Source: Pseudomonadota bacterium (GTDB taxonomy: Bacteria > Pseudomonadota > Alphaproteobacteria > Acetobacterales > Acetobacteraceae). From it: DNA of 44,681 nt. The stretch's first letter is position 1. Each line of letters starts with the position of its first letter. The notes under the pieces were generated by a model. It was not told where the DNA came from. It ran no database searches and saw only the letters and a program-made list of their open reading frames with translations. A program made the translations under genes and the position numbers. Location: assembly GCA_021818505.1 (NCBI GenBank), contig JAKADX010000035.1, forward strand, positions 1 through 44,681. Direction: 5' to 3'. Shown one piece after another: positions 26,306-34,263 of this stretch.

Positions 26306-26370
26306 GGCGGCGGAGTCCGGCTGCGGGGACGGGACGCGCTTGCAGCATGAACCGCCGGCGGGAGCAAGTC

Positions 26371-26412
26371 TCCGGCGGCATCGGGCGTTGGCGGGCGCCC
26401 GATGCCGCCGGA
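26371..26412 (-). terminator. 17-bp perfect hairpin after the RTX-type gene
   Basis: Arms 26371-26387 and 26396-26412 are perfect reverse complements with an 8-nt loop. It begins 11 nt past the stop at 26423. There is no clear T-run, so rho-independent action is uncertain, but its place between the RTX gene and guaA fits a terminator or mRNA-stabilising structure. Confidence 0.6.
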
Positions 26413-26422
26413 CCGGCCAGGC

Positions 26423-27895
26423 TCAGCCGATTGCCGAGCTTGGGAGGTTGGTGACGCCCATCAGTTCGATCTTGGTATTGTCGGACAGCGTAATCATCGT
26501 CGATCCGCCGGCGGTCGAGACGTTGGCGGAATTCGGCGCATAGCCGCTCAGCATGATGCTGTCGGTCGCGGTGTTGAAGTTGTTGATGACCATGCTGCCG
26601 CCGGCCAGGCTGTTGATGAAGGTGAAGGTGTCCGTGCCCGACCCGGCCTGCACCGTGTCGTTGCCGGCGCCGCCGATGACGTTGAGGTTGCCAGCGCCGC
26701 CGGCGATCGAGGCGTTGCCGCTGCCGGTCCAGATCAGGTCGGTGCCGGCGCTGCCGCCGATGACGGTGTTGTCGCCGCCGGTCATCACGATGGCGTCATT
26801 GCCGGTGCCGCCACCGATCGTGTTGTTGCCGGCCGCACCAGTGAGCAGCGTCTCGTTGCCACTGCCGGCCAGCAGCAGATCGCCGCCGGAGCCGCTGCCC
26901 AGCAGCAGGTCGCCCGCGCCGCCGCCCTGCATCGTCACCGGCCCGCCGCCGGCGAACAGGATGTTGTTGCCGGCCGAGCCGCCGATGATGTTGCCGCCGC
27001 CGGCCCCGCTGACCACGGTGACACTGCCGAGGCCGCCATTGACGTTGATCGCCCCGCTGCCGGCGAAGATCAGCGCGTTCTGCCCGCCCGGCACCGTGCT
27101 GGTGTCGAGGAAGGTCAGGACGCCGCTGCCGCCGACGACGGAGACGTTGCTCCCGGCGGCGTCGATCGTGTCGTCGCCGGCGCCGGCGAAGATCACGTCC
27201 GTCCCGCCCGACAGCGCGAGATCGTTGCCGCTGCCGAAATCGATCAGGTTCGTGCTGCCGGCCGCCGTCTGCACGGTGTCGTTGCCGCCCGCGGCCCAGA
27301 TCTGGTTGTTGCCGCCGAGCATGTTTATGTACCAGGCACCGCTGGTCCCGCTGCCGAGGACGACGGCGTTCGTGCCCCCCTCCGCGACGAAGGAGCCGGA
27401 AGCCGATTGCGCGAACAGCGTCATGCCGCCGGTGCCGCTGGCGATGTTCTGGTACGGCGTTGCGTTGTCAACCACGGTCAGCGGTGCGGTGCTGTCGCTG
27501 ATCAGCCCGATGAGGTTGTCGCCGGACAGCACCACCGGCGCGGCAAGCGGCGCGGTGAAATCGGCGAACAGCAGGGTCGGCTGCATGAGAGGCGGGATCG
27601 CGTAGGCGGCGTTGGTCAGGACGAGCGCGGTCCAGGGCACGCCGCCGACCGTCTCGGACTCGAAGCCCTGGACGAATTGAGCCGGCAGGCCATTCACGAA
27701 ATCCACGAACTGCGACGGCACGACCGCGGCGCCGACCGGGGGCGGCGGGGGCGGCGGCGGAGGCAGGGCACCGCGATCGTCACCGTCCTCGTTGCCGTCC
27801 GGGGCCTGGCCGTTGAGATCGCCTTGCTGGTCGGGATCGCCCGCGCCGGGCCCGTTGTTCCAGTTCTGTCCGTCGCCCTGATTGTCGTGCGACAT
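26423..27895 (-). CDS. RTX-like secreted repeat protein with degenerate calcium repeats
   Basis: 490 residues. N-terminal 40 residues are hydrophilic, rich in Gly, Asp, Asn and Gln, followed by a run of nine prolines, then a globular domain (about 58-160). From about 180 to 420 there are glycine-rich repeats of the GGxGNDxI type, for example FGSGNDLALSGGTDVIFAGAGDDTIDA and GGTGNDAIV; many units lack the usual aspartate. The C-terminus (TDTFTFINSL to VTNLPSSAIG) resembles the end of type I secreted proteins. I expect an extracellular or surface protein exported by a type I system encoded elsewhere. Promoter and AGGAG site are visible upstream. Confidence 0.72.
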   Translation of the reverse strand: MSHDNQGDGQNWNNGPGAGDPDQQGDLNGQAPDGNEDGDDRGALPPPPPPPPPVGAAVVPSQFVDFVNGLPAQFVQGFESETVGGVPWTALVLTNAAYAIPPLMQPTLLFADFTAPLAAPVVLSGDNLIGLISDSTAPLTVVDNATPYQNIASGTGGMTLFAQSASGSFVAEGGTNAVVLGSGTSGAWYINMLGGNNQIWAAGGNDTVQTAAGSTNLIDFGSGNDLALSGGTDVIFAGAGDDTIDAAGSNVSVVGGSGVLTFLDTSTVPGGQNALIFAGSGAINVNGGLGSVTVVSGAGGGNIIGGSAGNNILFAGGGPVTMQGGGAGDLLLGSGSGGDLLLAGSGNETLLTGAAGNNTIGGGTGNDAIVMTGGDNTVIGGSAGTDLIWTGSGNASIAGGAGNLNVIGGAGNDTVQAGSGTDTFTFINSLAGGSMVINNFNTATDSIMLSGYAPNSANVSTAGGSTMITLSDNTKIELMGVTNLPSSAIG

Positions 27896-28195
27896 GTCGG
27901 CTTCTCCTCGAATCGGTTACGCGAGGCGCCGGACCGCGTCCGTGCCGCGCCGCGCCGCCAATATAGGAACGACTCGGCAAGCGCTACAAGCGCGGCAGCG
28001 CATCGAAAGCGTGCGCCCGTCGCCGGGAATCTATATGTATCAACATGTTATGTGAGGTCAGCGAGGATTGTTGCGCCCCATGATCCGCATTTTGTCACAG
28101 CGTCGCGATCGGCCAGGGCAGCACGTTCACAGAAAAGTCGCAGGTGATAACGGATCTGAGACGGGTTCGTTGCCGATATGCGATGACATCGCCGC
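27896..28195. other. Intergenic region between RTX-type and DUF2237 genes
   Basis: About 300 bases without a gene. It contains the promoter and ribosome-binding site for the RTX gene near its low end and an AT-rich patch around 28030-28060 with a short palindrome AACATGTT. Nothing else supported. Confidence 0.4.
27960..27989 (-). promoter_or_regulatory. Putative promoter of the RTX-type gene
   Basis: On the minus strand TTGTAG (27984-27989) and TATATT (27960-27965) are 18 bp apart, upstream of CGAGGAGAAG and the ATG at 27895. Predicted leader about 60 nt. Confidence 0.45.
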
Positions 28196-28612
28196 TCAGT
28201 CCAGGTCCACGGCGTGTGCCTTCAGGTCTTCCAGGGCGCAGTAGCGCAGCGCCCCTGCGTGGCTGGCGCGCAGCACCACGCGCGGCGCCCGCCCTGCCTC
28301 CAATGCCTCGGCCCAGCGCGGCGCGCACAGGCACCAGCGGTCGCCCGGCCGCAGACCCGCGAAGCCGAATTCCGGCCGCGGCGTGGAGAGGTCGTTGCCG
28401 GCCTGGCGCGAGAACGCCAGGAACTCCGCCGTCATCACCGCGCAGACCGTGTGGCTGCCCATGTCGGCCGGCCCGGTGTCGCAGCAGCCGTTGCGGAAGA
28501 AGCCGGTCAACGGCCGCTGCGAGCAATCCTCCAACCTGCCGCCGAGCACGTTGCGGCTGGGGGCGCGGTCCGGGCGCCGCCCGCCGCCGTCGCCGCTGTC
28601 GTCGAAGGGCAT
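28196..28612 (-). CDS. DUF2237 family protein
   Basis: 138 residues. Conserved motifs of the family: [55 protein letters not shown], and [16 protein letters not shown]. The invariant cysteines and the family pattern are clear; the biochemical function is unknown. A GGGAGAG ribosome-binding site lies before the ATG. Confidence 0.88.
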   Translation of the reverse strand: MPFDDSGDGGGRRPDRAPSRNVLGGRLEDCSQRPLTGFFRNGCCDTGPADMGSHTVCAVMTAEFLAFSRQAGNDLSTPRPEFGFAGLRPGDRWCLCAPRWAEALEAGRAPRVVLRASHAGALRYCALEDLKAHAVDLD

Positions 28613-28693
28613 CGGGGCCTCTCCCTTGCGGTGGATCGCTTCCCGGCGCTTGTCTATACCGCATCGCAGCAGAAGTCAGCCGGAGGGTCCGTC

Positions 28694-30517
28694 ATGCCGC
28701 TCCATGCCCGCATCGCCGAAGTGACCGACCGCATCGCCCGGCGCAGTCACGAGACGCGCAGCCGCTATCTCGCCCGCATCGACGCCGCGGCGGCGGCCGG
28801 GCGGCGGCGCGGGGCGCTCGGCTGCGCCAACCAGGCGCACGCCTTCGCCGCCTGCGGACCGGCCGACAAGCTGCGGCTGCAGGAGGGGATGACGCCCAAC
28901 CTGGCGATTGTCACCGCCTATAACGACATGCTCTCCGCCCATCAGCCCTATGAGCGGTTTCCTGCGCTGATCCGCGAGACGGCCCGCGCCGCCGGGGCGA
29001 CCGCGCAGGTGGCGGGCGGCGTGCCGGCGATGTGTGACGGCGTGACGCAGGGCGAGGCGGGGATGGAGCTGTCGCTGTTCTCGCGCGACGTGATCGCGCT
29101 GGCGACGGCGGTGGCCCTGTCGCACCAGACCTTCGATGCCGCCGTCTATCTGGGCGTGTGCGACAAGATCGTGCCGGGGCTGGTGATCGGCGCGCTGAGT
29201 TTCGGCCACCTGCCGGCGGTGTTCATCCCCGCCGGTCCCATGACCTCCGGCCTGCCGAACGACGAGAAGAGCCGGGTGCGCCAGCTTTTTGCCGAAGGCA
29301 AGGCAACGCGCGCCGAGCTGCTGGCGGCCGAAATGAAAAGCTACCACGGGCCGGGCACCTGCACCTTCTACGGCACCGCCAACACCAACCAGATGCTGAT
29401 GGAGATCATGGGGCTGCACCTGCCGGGCAGCAGCTTCGTCAATCCCGGCACCGGCCTGCGCGACGCGCTGACGGCGGAGGCGACGCGGCGGGCGCTGGCG
29501 CTGACGGCGCTCGGCAATTCCTACACGCCCGTGGGGCGAGTGCTGGATGAGCGGGCCTTCGTCAACGGGATCGTCGGCCTGCACGCCACCGGCGGCTCGA
29601 CCAACCTGACCATTCATCTGATCGCCATGGCGGCGGCGGGCGGAGTGTCGCTCGCCTGGGACGATTTCTCCGACCTCGCCGAAGTGACACCGCTGCTGGC
29701 GCGCATCTATCCGAACGGCCGCGCCGACGTGAACCATTTCCACGCCGCCGGCGGAATGCCGTTCCTGATCCGCGAACTGCTCGATGCCGGGCTGCTGCAC
29801 GAGGATGTGACGACGGTGTGGGGGCAGGGGCTGCGGGCCTATGTCGCGGAGCCGGGGCTGGCGGCGGACGGCAGCCTGGCCTGGCGCGCGCCGGCCGCGG
29901 AGAGCGGCGATGCGGCGATCCTGCGCGGCGCGGCCGCCCCGTTCCAGCCCACCGGCGGGCTGCGCGTGCTGGAGGGCGATCTGGGCCACGCGGTCATCAA
30001 GACCTCGGCGGTGGCGCCGGAGCGGCACGTGATCGAGGCGCCGGCGCGCGTCTTCGACAGCCAGGAGGCGTTGCAGGCCGCGTTCAAGGCGGGCGCGCTC
30101 GACGGCGACATGGTGGCGGTGGTGCGGTTCCAGGGGCCGCGCGCCAACGGGATGCCGGAATTGCACAAGCTGATGCCGCCGCTCGGCGTCCTGCAGGATC
30201 GCGGACGGCGCGTGGCGCTGGTGACGGACGGGCGGCTGTCGGGCGCGTCGGGGAAAGTGCCGGCGGCGATCCATGTCACGCCGGAGGCGGCGGAGGGCGG
30301 GCCGATCGCGCTGTTGCGCGACGGGGACGTGGTGCGCGTCGATGCGCCTGCCGGGCGGCTGGACGTGCTGGTCGATCCGGCGGAGTGGGCCGAACGCACG
30401 CCTGCCGCCCCCGATCTGGCGGCGAACGGTGTGGGCGTCGGCCGCGAGCTGTTCGCGGCCTTCCGCGGCAATGTGGGGCGCGCCGACACAGGCGCGACGA
30501 TCTTCGCCGCCGTCTGA
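28694..30517 (+). CDS. edd: Phosphogluconate dehydratase
   Basis: 607 residues, normal for Edd. IlvD/Edd family [4Fe-4S] dehydratase with the cluster cysteines in [28 protein letters not shown] and [14 protein letters not shown], and the C-terminal [17 protein letters not shown]. It dehydrates 6-phosphogluconate to KDPG in the Entner-Doudoroff pathway. A CGGAGGG ribosome-binding site precedes the ATG; a TATACC box at 28655-28660 is a possible -10. Its usual partner eda and zwf are not adjacent. Confidence 0.93.
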   Translation: MPLHARIAEVTDRIARRSHETRSRYLARIDAAAAAGRRRGALGCANQAHAFAACGPADKLRLQEGMTPNLAIVTAYNDMLSAHQPYERFPALIRETARAAGATAQVAGGVPAMCDGVTQGEAGMELSLFSRDVIALATAVALSHQTFDAAVYLGVCDKIVPGLVIGALSFGHLPAVFIPAGPMTSGLPNDEKSRVRQLFAEGKATRAELLAAEMKSYHGPGTCTFYGTANTNQMLMEIMGLHLPGSSFVNPGTGLRDALTAEATRRALALTALGNSYTPVGRVLDERAFVNGIVGLHATGGSTNLTIHLIAMAAAGGVSLAWDDFSDLAEVTPLLARIYPNGRADVNHFHAAGGMPFLIRELLDAGLLHEDVTTVWGQGLRAYVAEPGLAADGSLAWRAPAAESGDAAILRGAAAPFQPTGGLRVLEGDLGHAVIKTSAVAPERHVIEAPARVFDSQEALQAAFKAGALDGDMVAVVRFQGPRANGMPELHKLMPPLGVLQDRGRRVALVTDGRLSGASGKVPAAIHVTPEAAEGGPIALLRDGDVVRVDAPAGRLDVLVDPAEWAERTPAAPDLAANGVGVGRELFAAFRGNVGRADTGATIFAAV

Positions 30518-30569
30518 GCGACGTTGTTCCCTTGTCGGAACATTGACGCCGCGCGCCGTCGTTGCGCGG

Positions 30570-31169
30570 TCATCCGGCAGTTTTCGGCGGGCCGCAGGCG
30601 CGGAGCGAGGGCATCGGCGCCGGCGCCGGTCGGCGGGGTTGCGGCGCGGCGAATGGCGCGGCGTCCGACCCGGGGGGACGGCGGCTTGCGGCGCGGCGGG
30701 GAACCGCCGGCGGCCGCGACCTCGGCGGCTGGTGGAGCGCGGCGGGCGGGCGCAGCCCCAGCATCCGGCACAGCGGGCGCAGGATGCGGCCGGCCTGCGG
30801 CGCGGCGGCGATCAGGGCCGCCATCTCGGCGTCGGCCAGCAAGTGCTGCAATTGCGAGGCGCCGCCTGCCGCCTCCGGCACCAGGCGCAGCAGCCACGCC
30901 TTGCCGCGCGGCAGCGGGTCCGGTTTCCTGGGCCGCGCCAAGGGCGGGCGGGGTGCCTGCGGGCGGCGCCGGGGAGGGCGCAGCGTGCCGGCGTCATGCC
31001 GGGCGGCGATGGCAGCGAACCGGATGCCCATGCGGTTGAGCCGCCGCCAGATCAGGATGATCAACGGCCCGGCCAGCCGGCCCCCGGCGATGCTGGCCGC
31101 GACGGTGCGGCACAGCAGGGCGATGATGCTGGCGAAGCGCTCGGCCGGGGTGCGCGGGAGGGAGTACAC
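30570..31169 (-). CDS. Hypothetical proline/arginine-rich protein, lineage-restricted type
   Basis: 199 residues from a GTG. The N-terminal 45 residues form one or two hydrophobic helices ([23 protein letters not shown], then [16 protein letters not shown]); then a proline- and arginine-rich linker; then a helical module with [20 protein letters not shown] and [13 protein letters not shown] recall this last module from uncharacterised Acetobacteraceae proteins, which helps the taxonomic guess. The C-terminal third is again low-complexity. No function is proposed. The intact frame over a GC-rich region and the recognisable module support it as a gene. Confidence 0.6.
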   Translation of the reverse strand: MYSLPRTPAERFASIIALLCRTVAASIAGGRLAGPLIILIWRRLNRMGIRFAAIAARHDAGTLRPPRRRPQAPRPPLARPRKPDPLPRGKAWLLRLVPEAAGGASQLQHLLADAEMAALIAAAPQAGRILRPLCRMLGLRPPAALHQPPRSRPPAVPRRAASRRPPGSDAAPFAAPQPRRPAPAPMPSLRACGPPKTAG

Positions 31170-31247
31170 GAACGGAAGAAGAACATAGACCGCGCCGCCT
31201 GGGCAAGCCCGTTCGTGCGCCCGCCCGTTGCGCCCCGCGAATCCGGC

Positions 31248-31646
31248 TCAGTCCGGCCACGCCGCATGTTGCGGCAGTCCGTCGGCGATGTCGTAGAAGT
31301 CCGACTTGTCGGCGACGAAGATGTGCCGCGCGAGCCGCAACCCGGTCGGCGCGTCCAGCGTGCCGGCCATGATGCTGGTCCATTTGCGCGCCCCGTCGGC
31401 GCGTCGCCAGAACAAATTGCCGCCGCAACGGGCGCAGAAGCCGCGCTCGCCGGCGTCGGACGAACGGTACCAGGCGAGCGTGGCCGCCTCGGTCAGCGTC
31501 AGGTCGGCGGTGAGCGCGCGCGTCGCCGCGACGAAGTTGCCGCTCCAGCGGCGGCATTGCGAGCAGTGGCACGCATGCACCGCCCGCAACTCGCCGCTCA
31601 CGGCATAGCGCACGCCGCCGCACAGGCAGCCGCCCGTGGCAGTCAT
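31248..31646 (-). CDS. GFA-family (CENP-V fold) protein, copy 1
   Basis: 132 residues. Zinc-binding cysteines of the GFA/CENP-V fold are seen: GGCLCGGVRY, ACHCSQCRRWSGN and GFCARCGGNLFWRR. Members are annotated as glutathione-dependent formaldehyde-activating enzymes, but most have no tested activity. An excellent GGAGGGG ribosome-binding site precedes the ATG. It lies 34 bp after a second GFA gene that shares its ends almost exactly (see findings). Last gene of a tetR-gfa-gfa row. Confidence 0.88.
   Translation of the reverse strand: MTATGGCLCGGVRYAVSGELRAVHACHCSQCRRWSGNFVAATRALTADLTLTEAATLAWYRSSDAGERGFCARCGGNLFWRRADGARKWTSIMAGTLDAPTGLRLARHIFVADKSDFYDIADGLPQHAAWPD
31537..31634. repeat. 98-nt block identical to 31985-32082
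   Basis: The 5'-coding parts of the two GFA genes are identical base for base over 98 nt (31537-31634 against 31985-32082). The middle parts of the genes are clearly diverged. Confidence 0.9.
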
Positions 31647-31680
31647 CGGCACCCCTCCGTCAGAGTGTCCCCCCGGTCGC

Positions 31681-32094
31681 TCATGCAGCCGTCGCCGCAT
31701 CGGCGCGCCCCGCATGTTGCGGCAGCCCGTCGGCGATGTCGTAGAAATCGGACTTGTCGGCGACGAAAATGTGCCGTGCCGTCCGCAGGCCGGTCGGCGG
31801 GTCGATCGAGCCGGCGGCGATGCTCGTCCATTCCGTCGCCGGCGCGGCGCGGCGCCAGAACAGCGCGCTGCCGCAGCGCCGGCAGAATCCACGTTCCGCG
31901 GTCTGGGAGGAGGCGAACCAGACGAGCGTGTCCGCCGCCGCGAAGTGCAGATCGGCGCTGCGGCAATCGGCGGTGGCGACGAAATTGCCGCTCCAGCGGC
32001 GGCATTGCGAGCAGTGGCACGCATGCACCGCCCGCAACTCGCCGCTCACGGCATAGCGCACGCCGCCGCACAGGCAGCCGCCGGTCGCGGTCAT
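31681..32094 (-). CDS. GFA-family (CENP-V fold) protein, copy 2
   Basis: 137 residues with the same zinc-ligand motifs as copy 1: GGCLCGGVRY, ACHCSQCRRWSGN and GFCRRCGSALFWRR. The first 39 or so residues and the segment RHIFVADKSDFYDIADGLPQ are the same in both copies, while the middle differs, so this is a tandem duplicate. Its ATG overlaps the TetR stop (ATGA), so it is translationally coupled to the regulator. Confidence 0.88.
   Translation of the reverse strand: MTATGGCLCGGVRYAVSGELRAVHACHCSQCRRWSGNFVATADCRSADLHFAAADTLVWFASSQTAERGFCRRCGSALFWRRAAPATEWTSIAAGSIDPPTGLRTARHIFVADKSDFYDIADGLPQHAGRADAATAA
31985..32082. repeat. 98-nt block identical to 31537-31634
   Basis: Second copy of the block described at 31537; it lies 448 bp away, within GFA copy 2. 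Confidence 0.9.
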
Positions 32095-32762
32095 TGGCGG
32101 TCCTCCCGCTGTGGTCCGGCGTCCTCGCGCACGCCGCAGCCGCGCAGCACCAGCCGCGTCACGGTCGCCTCGGCGGCGGCGAAGATCGCGTCGTCATCGG
32201 CCTCCGGGCCGAGCACGGCCCTGACCTGCACGTCGAAATCGGCGTAGGTCTGCGTCATCGCCCAGATGGCGAAGAACAGATGCGGCGGCGCGATCGGGTC
32301 GATCAGGCCGCGCGCCGCCCAGTCCTCGATCACGACGCCCATCTCGGCCACCTGCCGGCGCAGTTCCTCGGTCAGATAGGGCATCAGCAGCGGCGCGCCG
32401 CGCAGGATTTCGCTCGCGAAGATGCGCGAGGCCCCAGGACGTCGCCGCGCATCGGCCAGCTTGGCCCGCACATAGCCCGCCAGGGCCTCGGTCGGGTCGC
32501 GCCCAGGCTCGATCCAGGCGGCCGCGGTGGCAACCCATTGCCGCAGGATGTCCTCCAGCACCGCGCGATAGAGCCGGTCCTTGGTGCCGAAGTAGTAATG
32601 CAGGTTGGCTTTCGGCAGGCCGGACGCAGCGGCGATCTCCGCCATGCGCGCACCGTGGAAGCCGGCGCGGGCGAACACCCGCTCGGCGGCGGCGAGGATC
32701 GCGGCGGTGCTGTCCCGCCGCGCCGCCCCCGGCTCGCCTTGCGGTCGCGCTTGCGTGTCCAT
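32091..32762 (-). CDS. RutR-like TetR-family regulator of the pyrimidine operon
   Basis: 223 residues from ATG 32762. The HTH is in residues 15-65 (ILAAAERVFARAGFHGARM, AEIAAASGLPKANLHYYFGTKDRLY) and the C-terminal domain (ASRIFASEILRGAPLLMPYL, IDPIAPPHLFFAIWAMTQTYADF) resembles the RutR/YcdC effector-binding domain. RutR binds uracil or thymine and represses pyrimidine catabolism. The gene is divergent from preT and a RutR-like operator lies between them. A longer reading to 32819 would overlap the operator, so 32762 is preferred. Confidence 0.85.
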   Translation of the reverse strand: MDTQARPQGEPGAARRDSTAAILAAAERVFARAGFHGARMAEIAAASGLPKANLHYYFGTKDRLYRAVLEDILRQWVATAAAWIEPGRDPTEALAGYVRAKLADARRRPGASRIFASEILRGAPLLMPYLTEELRRQVAEMGVVIEDWAARGLIDPIAPPHLFFAIWAMTQTYADFDVQVRAVLGPEADDDAIFAAAEATVTRLVLRGCGVREDAGPQREDRQ

Positions 32763-32804
32763 CCGGCCCCGCGACGTTTCGTTCGGCGCGATCACAAACG
32801 AATC

Positions 32805-32818
32805 TGACCGTGCGGTCA
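32805..32818. promoter_or_regulatory. RutR-like operator palindrome
   Basis: TGACCG-TG-CGGTCA: two 6-bp arms with a 2-bp spacer, followed by A on the right. The known RutR site is TTGACCA-N2-TGGTCAA, so 5 of 6 positions in each arm agree. It lies between the divergent tetR and preT starts. Confidence 0.6.
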
Positions 32819-32828
32819 AGATTCGGCA

Positions 32829-32858
32829 TTGACGCCGCCGCTTGGCATGACGTTAGCT
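32829..32858 (+). promoter_or_regulatory. Putative preT promoter
   Basis: TTGACG at 32829-32834 with TTAGCT at 32853-32858 (18-bp spacer), immediately downstream of the operator palindrome. The -35 is good, the -10 weak. A bound repressor would sit next to the -35. Confidence 0.35.
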
Positions 32859-32897
32859 TGCGCAACCGTCAGCATTGCCACGGAGGGCTGCCGCGCC

Positions 32898-34244
32898 GTG
32901 TCCGACACAGCCGATATCGCCGCCGCCCGCCTTCCGCCCGAGCAGGTTGCCGCCAATTTCGCCGACGCGCATCCGCCGCTGACCCCGCACGAGGCGCTGG
33001 TGGAGGCGAGCCGCTGCTATTTCTGTTACGACGCGCCGTGCATGGAGGCCTGTCCGACCGGCATCGACATCCCCGGCTTCATCCGCAAGATCGCCACGGG
33101 CAATCTGCGCGGCTCGGCGCTGACCATCCTGGAAGCCAATATCTTTGGCGGCAGTTGCGCCCGCGTCTGCCCGACCGAGATCCTGTGTGAAGGCGCGTGC
33201 GTACGCATGGCGGAGGAGGAACGGCCGGTGCGCATCGGCGCGTTGCAACGCCGCGCCACCGACTGGCTGATGGAGCACGAAGCCACGCCGTTCGCGCGCG
33301 GCGCGCCGACCGGGCGGCGCGTGGCCGTGGTCGGGGCCGGGCCGGCGGGCCTGTCCTGCGCGCATCGGTTGGCACGCCATGGGCATGACGTGACGGTGTT
33401 CGAGGCGCGGCCGAAACCCGGCGGCCTCAATGAATACGGCATCGCCGCCTACAAGGTGCCCGAAGACTTTGCCCAGCGCGAGGTCGCCTGGCTGCTCGCG
33501 ATCGGCGGCATCGACATCCGCCACGGCCAGCGCCTGGGCCGTGATTTCGACCTCGGCACGCTGCGGCGCGAGTATGACGCGGTGTTCCTCGGGCTGGGGC
33601 AGGCGGGCGTGCGCGCTCTTGGCGTGGTCGGCGAGACGCTGGGCGGCGTGCGCAACGCCGTCGATTTCATCGCCGAGCTGCGGCAGGCGCACGACAAGTC
33701 GGCGGTGTCCGTCGGCCGGCGTGTGGTGGTGATCGGCGGCGGCAACACCGCGATCGACGCGGCCACGCAGTCGCGCCGGCTGGGTGCCGAGGACGTGACC
33801 ATCGTCTATCGGCGCGGTCCCGGCGAGATGTCGGCGACGCATCACGAGCAGGAATGGGCGCAGACCAACGGCGTGCGCATCCGCCACCACGCGGCACCCC
33901 ACCGGCTGCTGGCCGAGGGCGGGCATGTCAGCGGCATCGAGTTCATGCGCACCAAGCTCGATGCGTCCGGCCGCGCCGTGCCGACCGGCGAGACATTCAC
34001 GCTCGCCGCCGACATGGTGCTGAAGGCGGTGGGGCAGGTGTTCGTTGCCGACCCGCTGACCGCCGATGGTTCGCTGCTGCTGGCGACCGAGGACGGGCGC
34101 ATCGCGGTGGACGCGCAACGCCGCACCTCGCTGCCGGACGTGTACGCCGGCGGCGACTGCGTGGCCGGCGTCGATCTGACCGTGGCCGCCGTGCAGGACG
34201 GCAAGATCGCCGCCGAGGCGATCCATCGGCAACTGATGGGCTGA
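32898..34244 (+). CDS. preT: NAD-dependent dihydropyrimidine dehydrogenase subunit PreT
   Basis: 448 residues from GTG 32898, which has GGAGG 10 nt upstream; the in-frame ATG at 32847 would lie in the promoter. N-terminal 4Fe-4S cysteines are Cys40, Cys43, Cys48 and Cys52 (CYFCYDAPCMEACPTG) with a second set in GGSCARVCPTEILCEGACV. FAD Rossmann VVGAGPAGLSCAHRL and NAD Rossmann VIGGGNTAIDAA follow. PreT passes electrons from NADH to PreA, reducing uracil or thymine to the dihydropyrimidine. The downstream preA begins 19 bp after. Confidence 0.93.
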   Translation: MSDTADIAAARLPPEQVAANFADAHPPLTPHEALVEASRCYFCYDAPCMEACPTGIDIPGFIRKIATGNLRGSALTILEANIFGGSCARVCPTEILCEGACVRMAEEERPVRIGALQRRATDWLMEHEATPFARGAPTGRRVAVVGAGPAGLSCAHRLARHGHDVTVFEARPKPGGLNEYGIAAYKVPEDFAQREVAWLLAIGGIDIRHGQRLGRDFDLGTLRREYDAVFLGLGQAGVRALGVVGETLGGVRNAVDFIAELRQAHDKSAVSVGRRVVVIGGGNTAIDAATQSRRLGAEDVTIVYRRGPGEMSATHHEQEWAQTNGVRIRHHAAPHRLLAEGGHVSGIEFMRTKLDASGRAVPTGETFTLAADMVLKAVGQVFVADPLTADGSLLLATEDGRIAVDAQRRTSLPDVYAGGDCVAGVDLTVAAVQDGKIAAEAIHRQLMG

Positions 34245-34263
34245 CATCAGAGGGAGCGCGAAC

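Noticed and set aside
28626-28660. edd promoter TTGCGG ... TATACC
   Set aside because: The spacing between the boxes is 23 bp, too long for a standard sigma-70 promoter; only the TATACC box is noted.
30525-30542. TGTTCC-CTTGTC-GGAACA hairpin after edd
   Set aside because: Only a 6-bp stem, no T-run; too weak to call a terminator.
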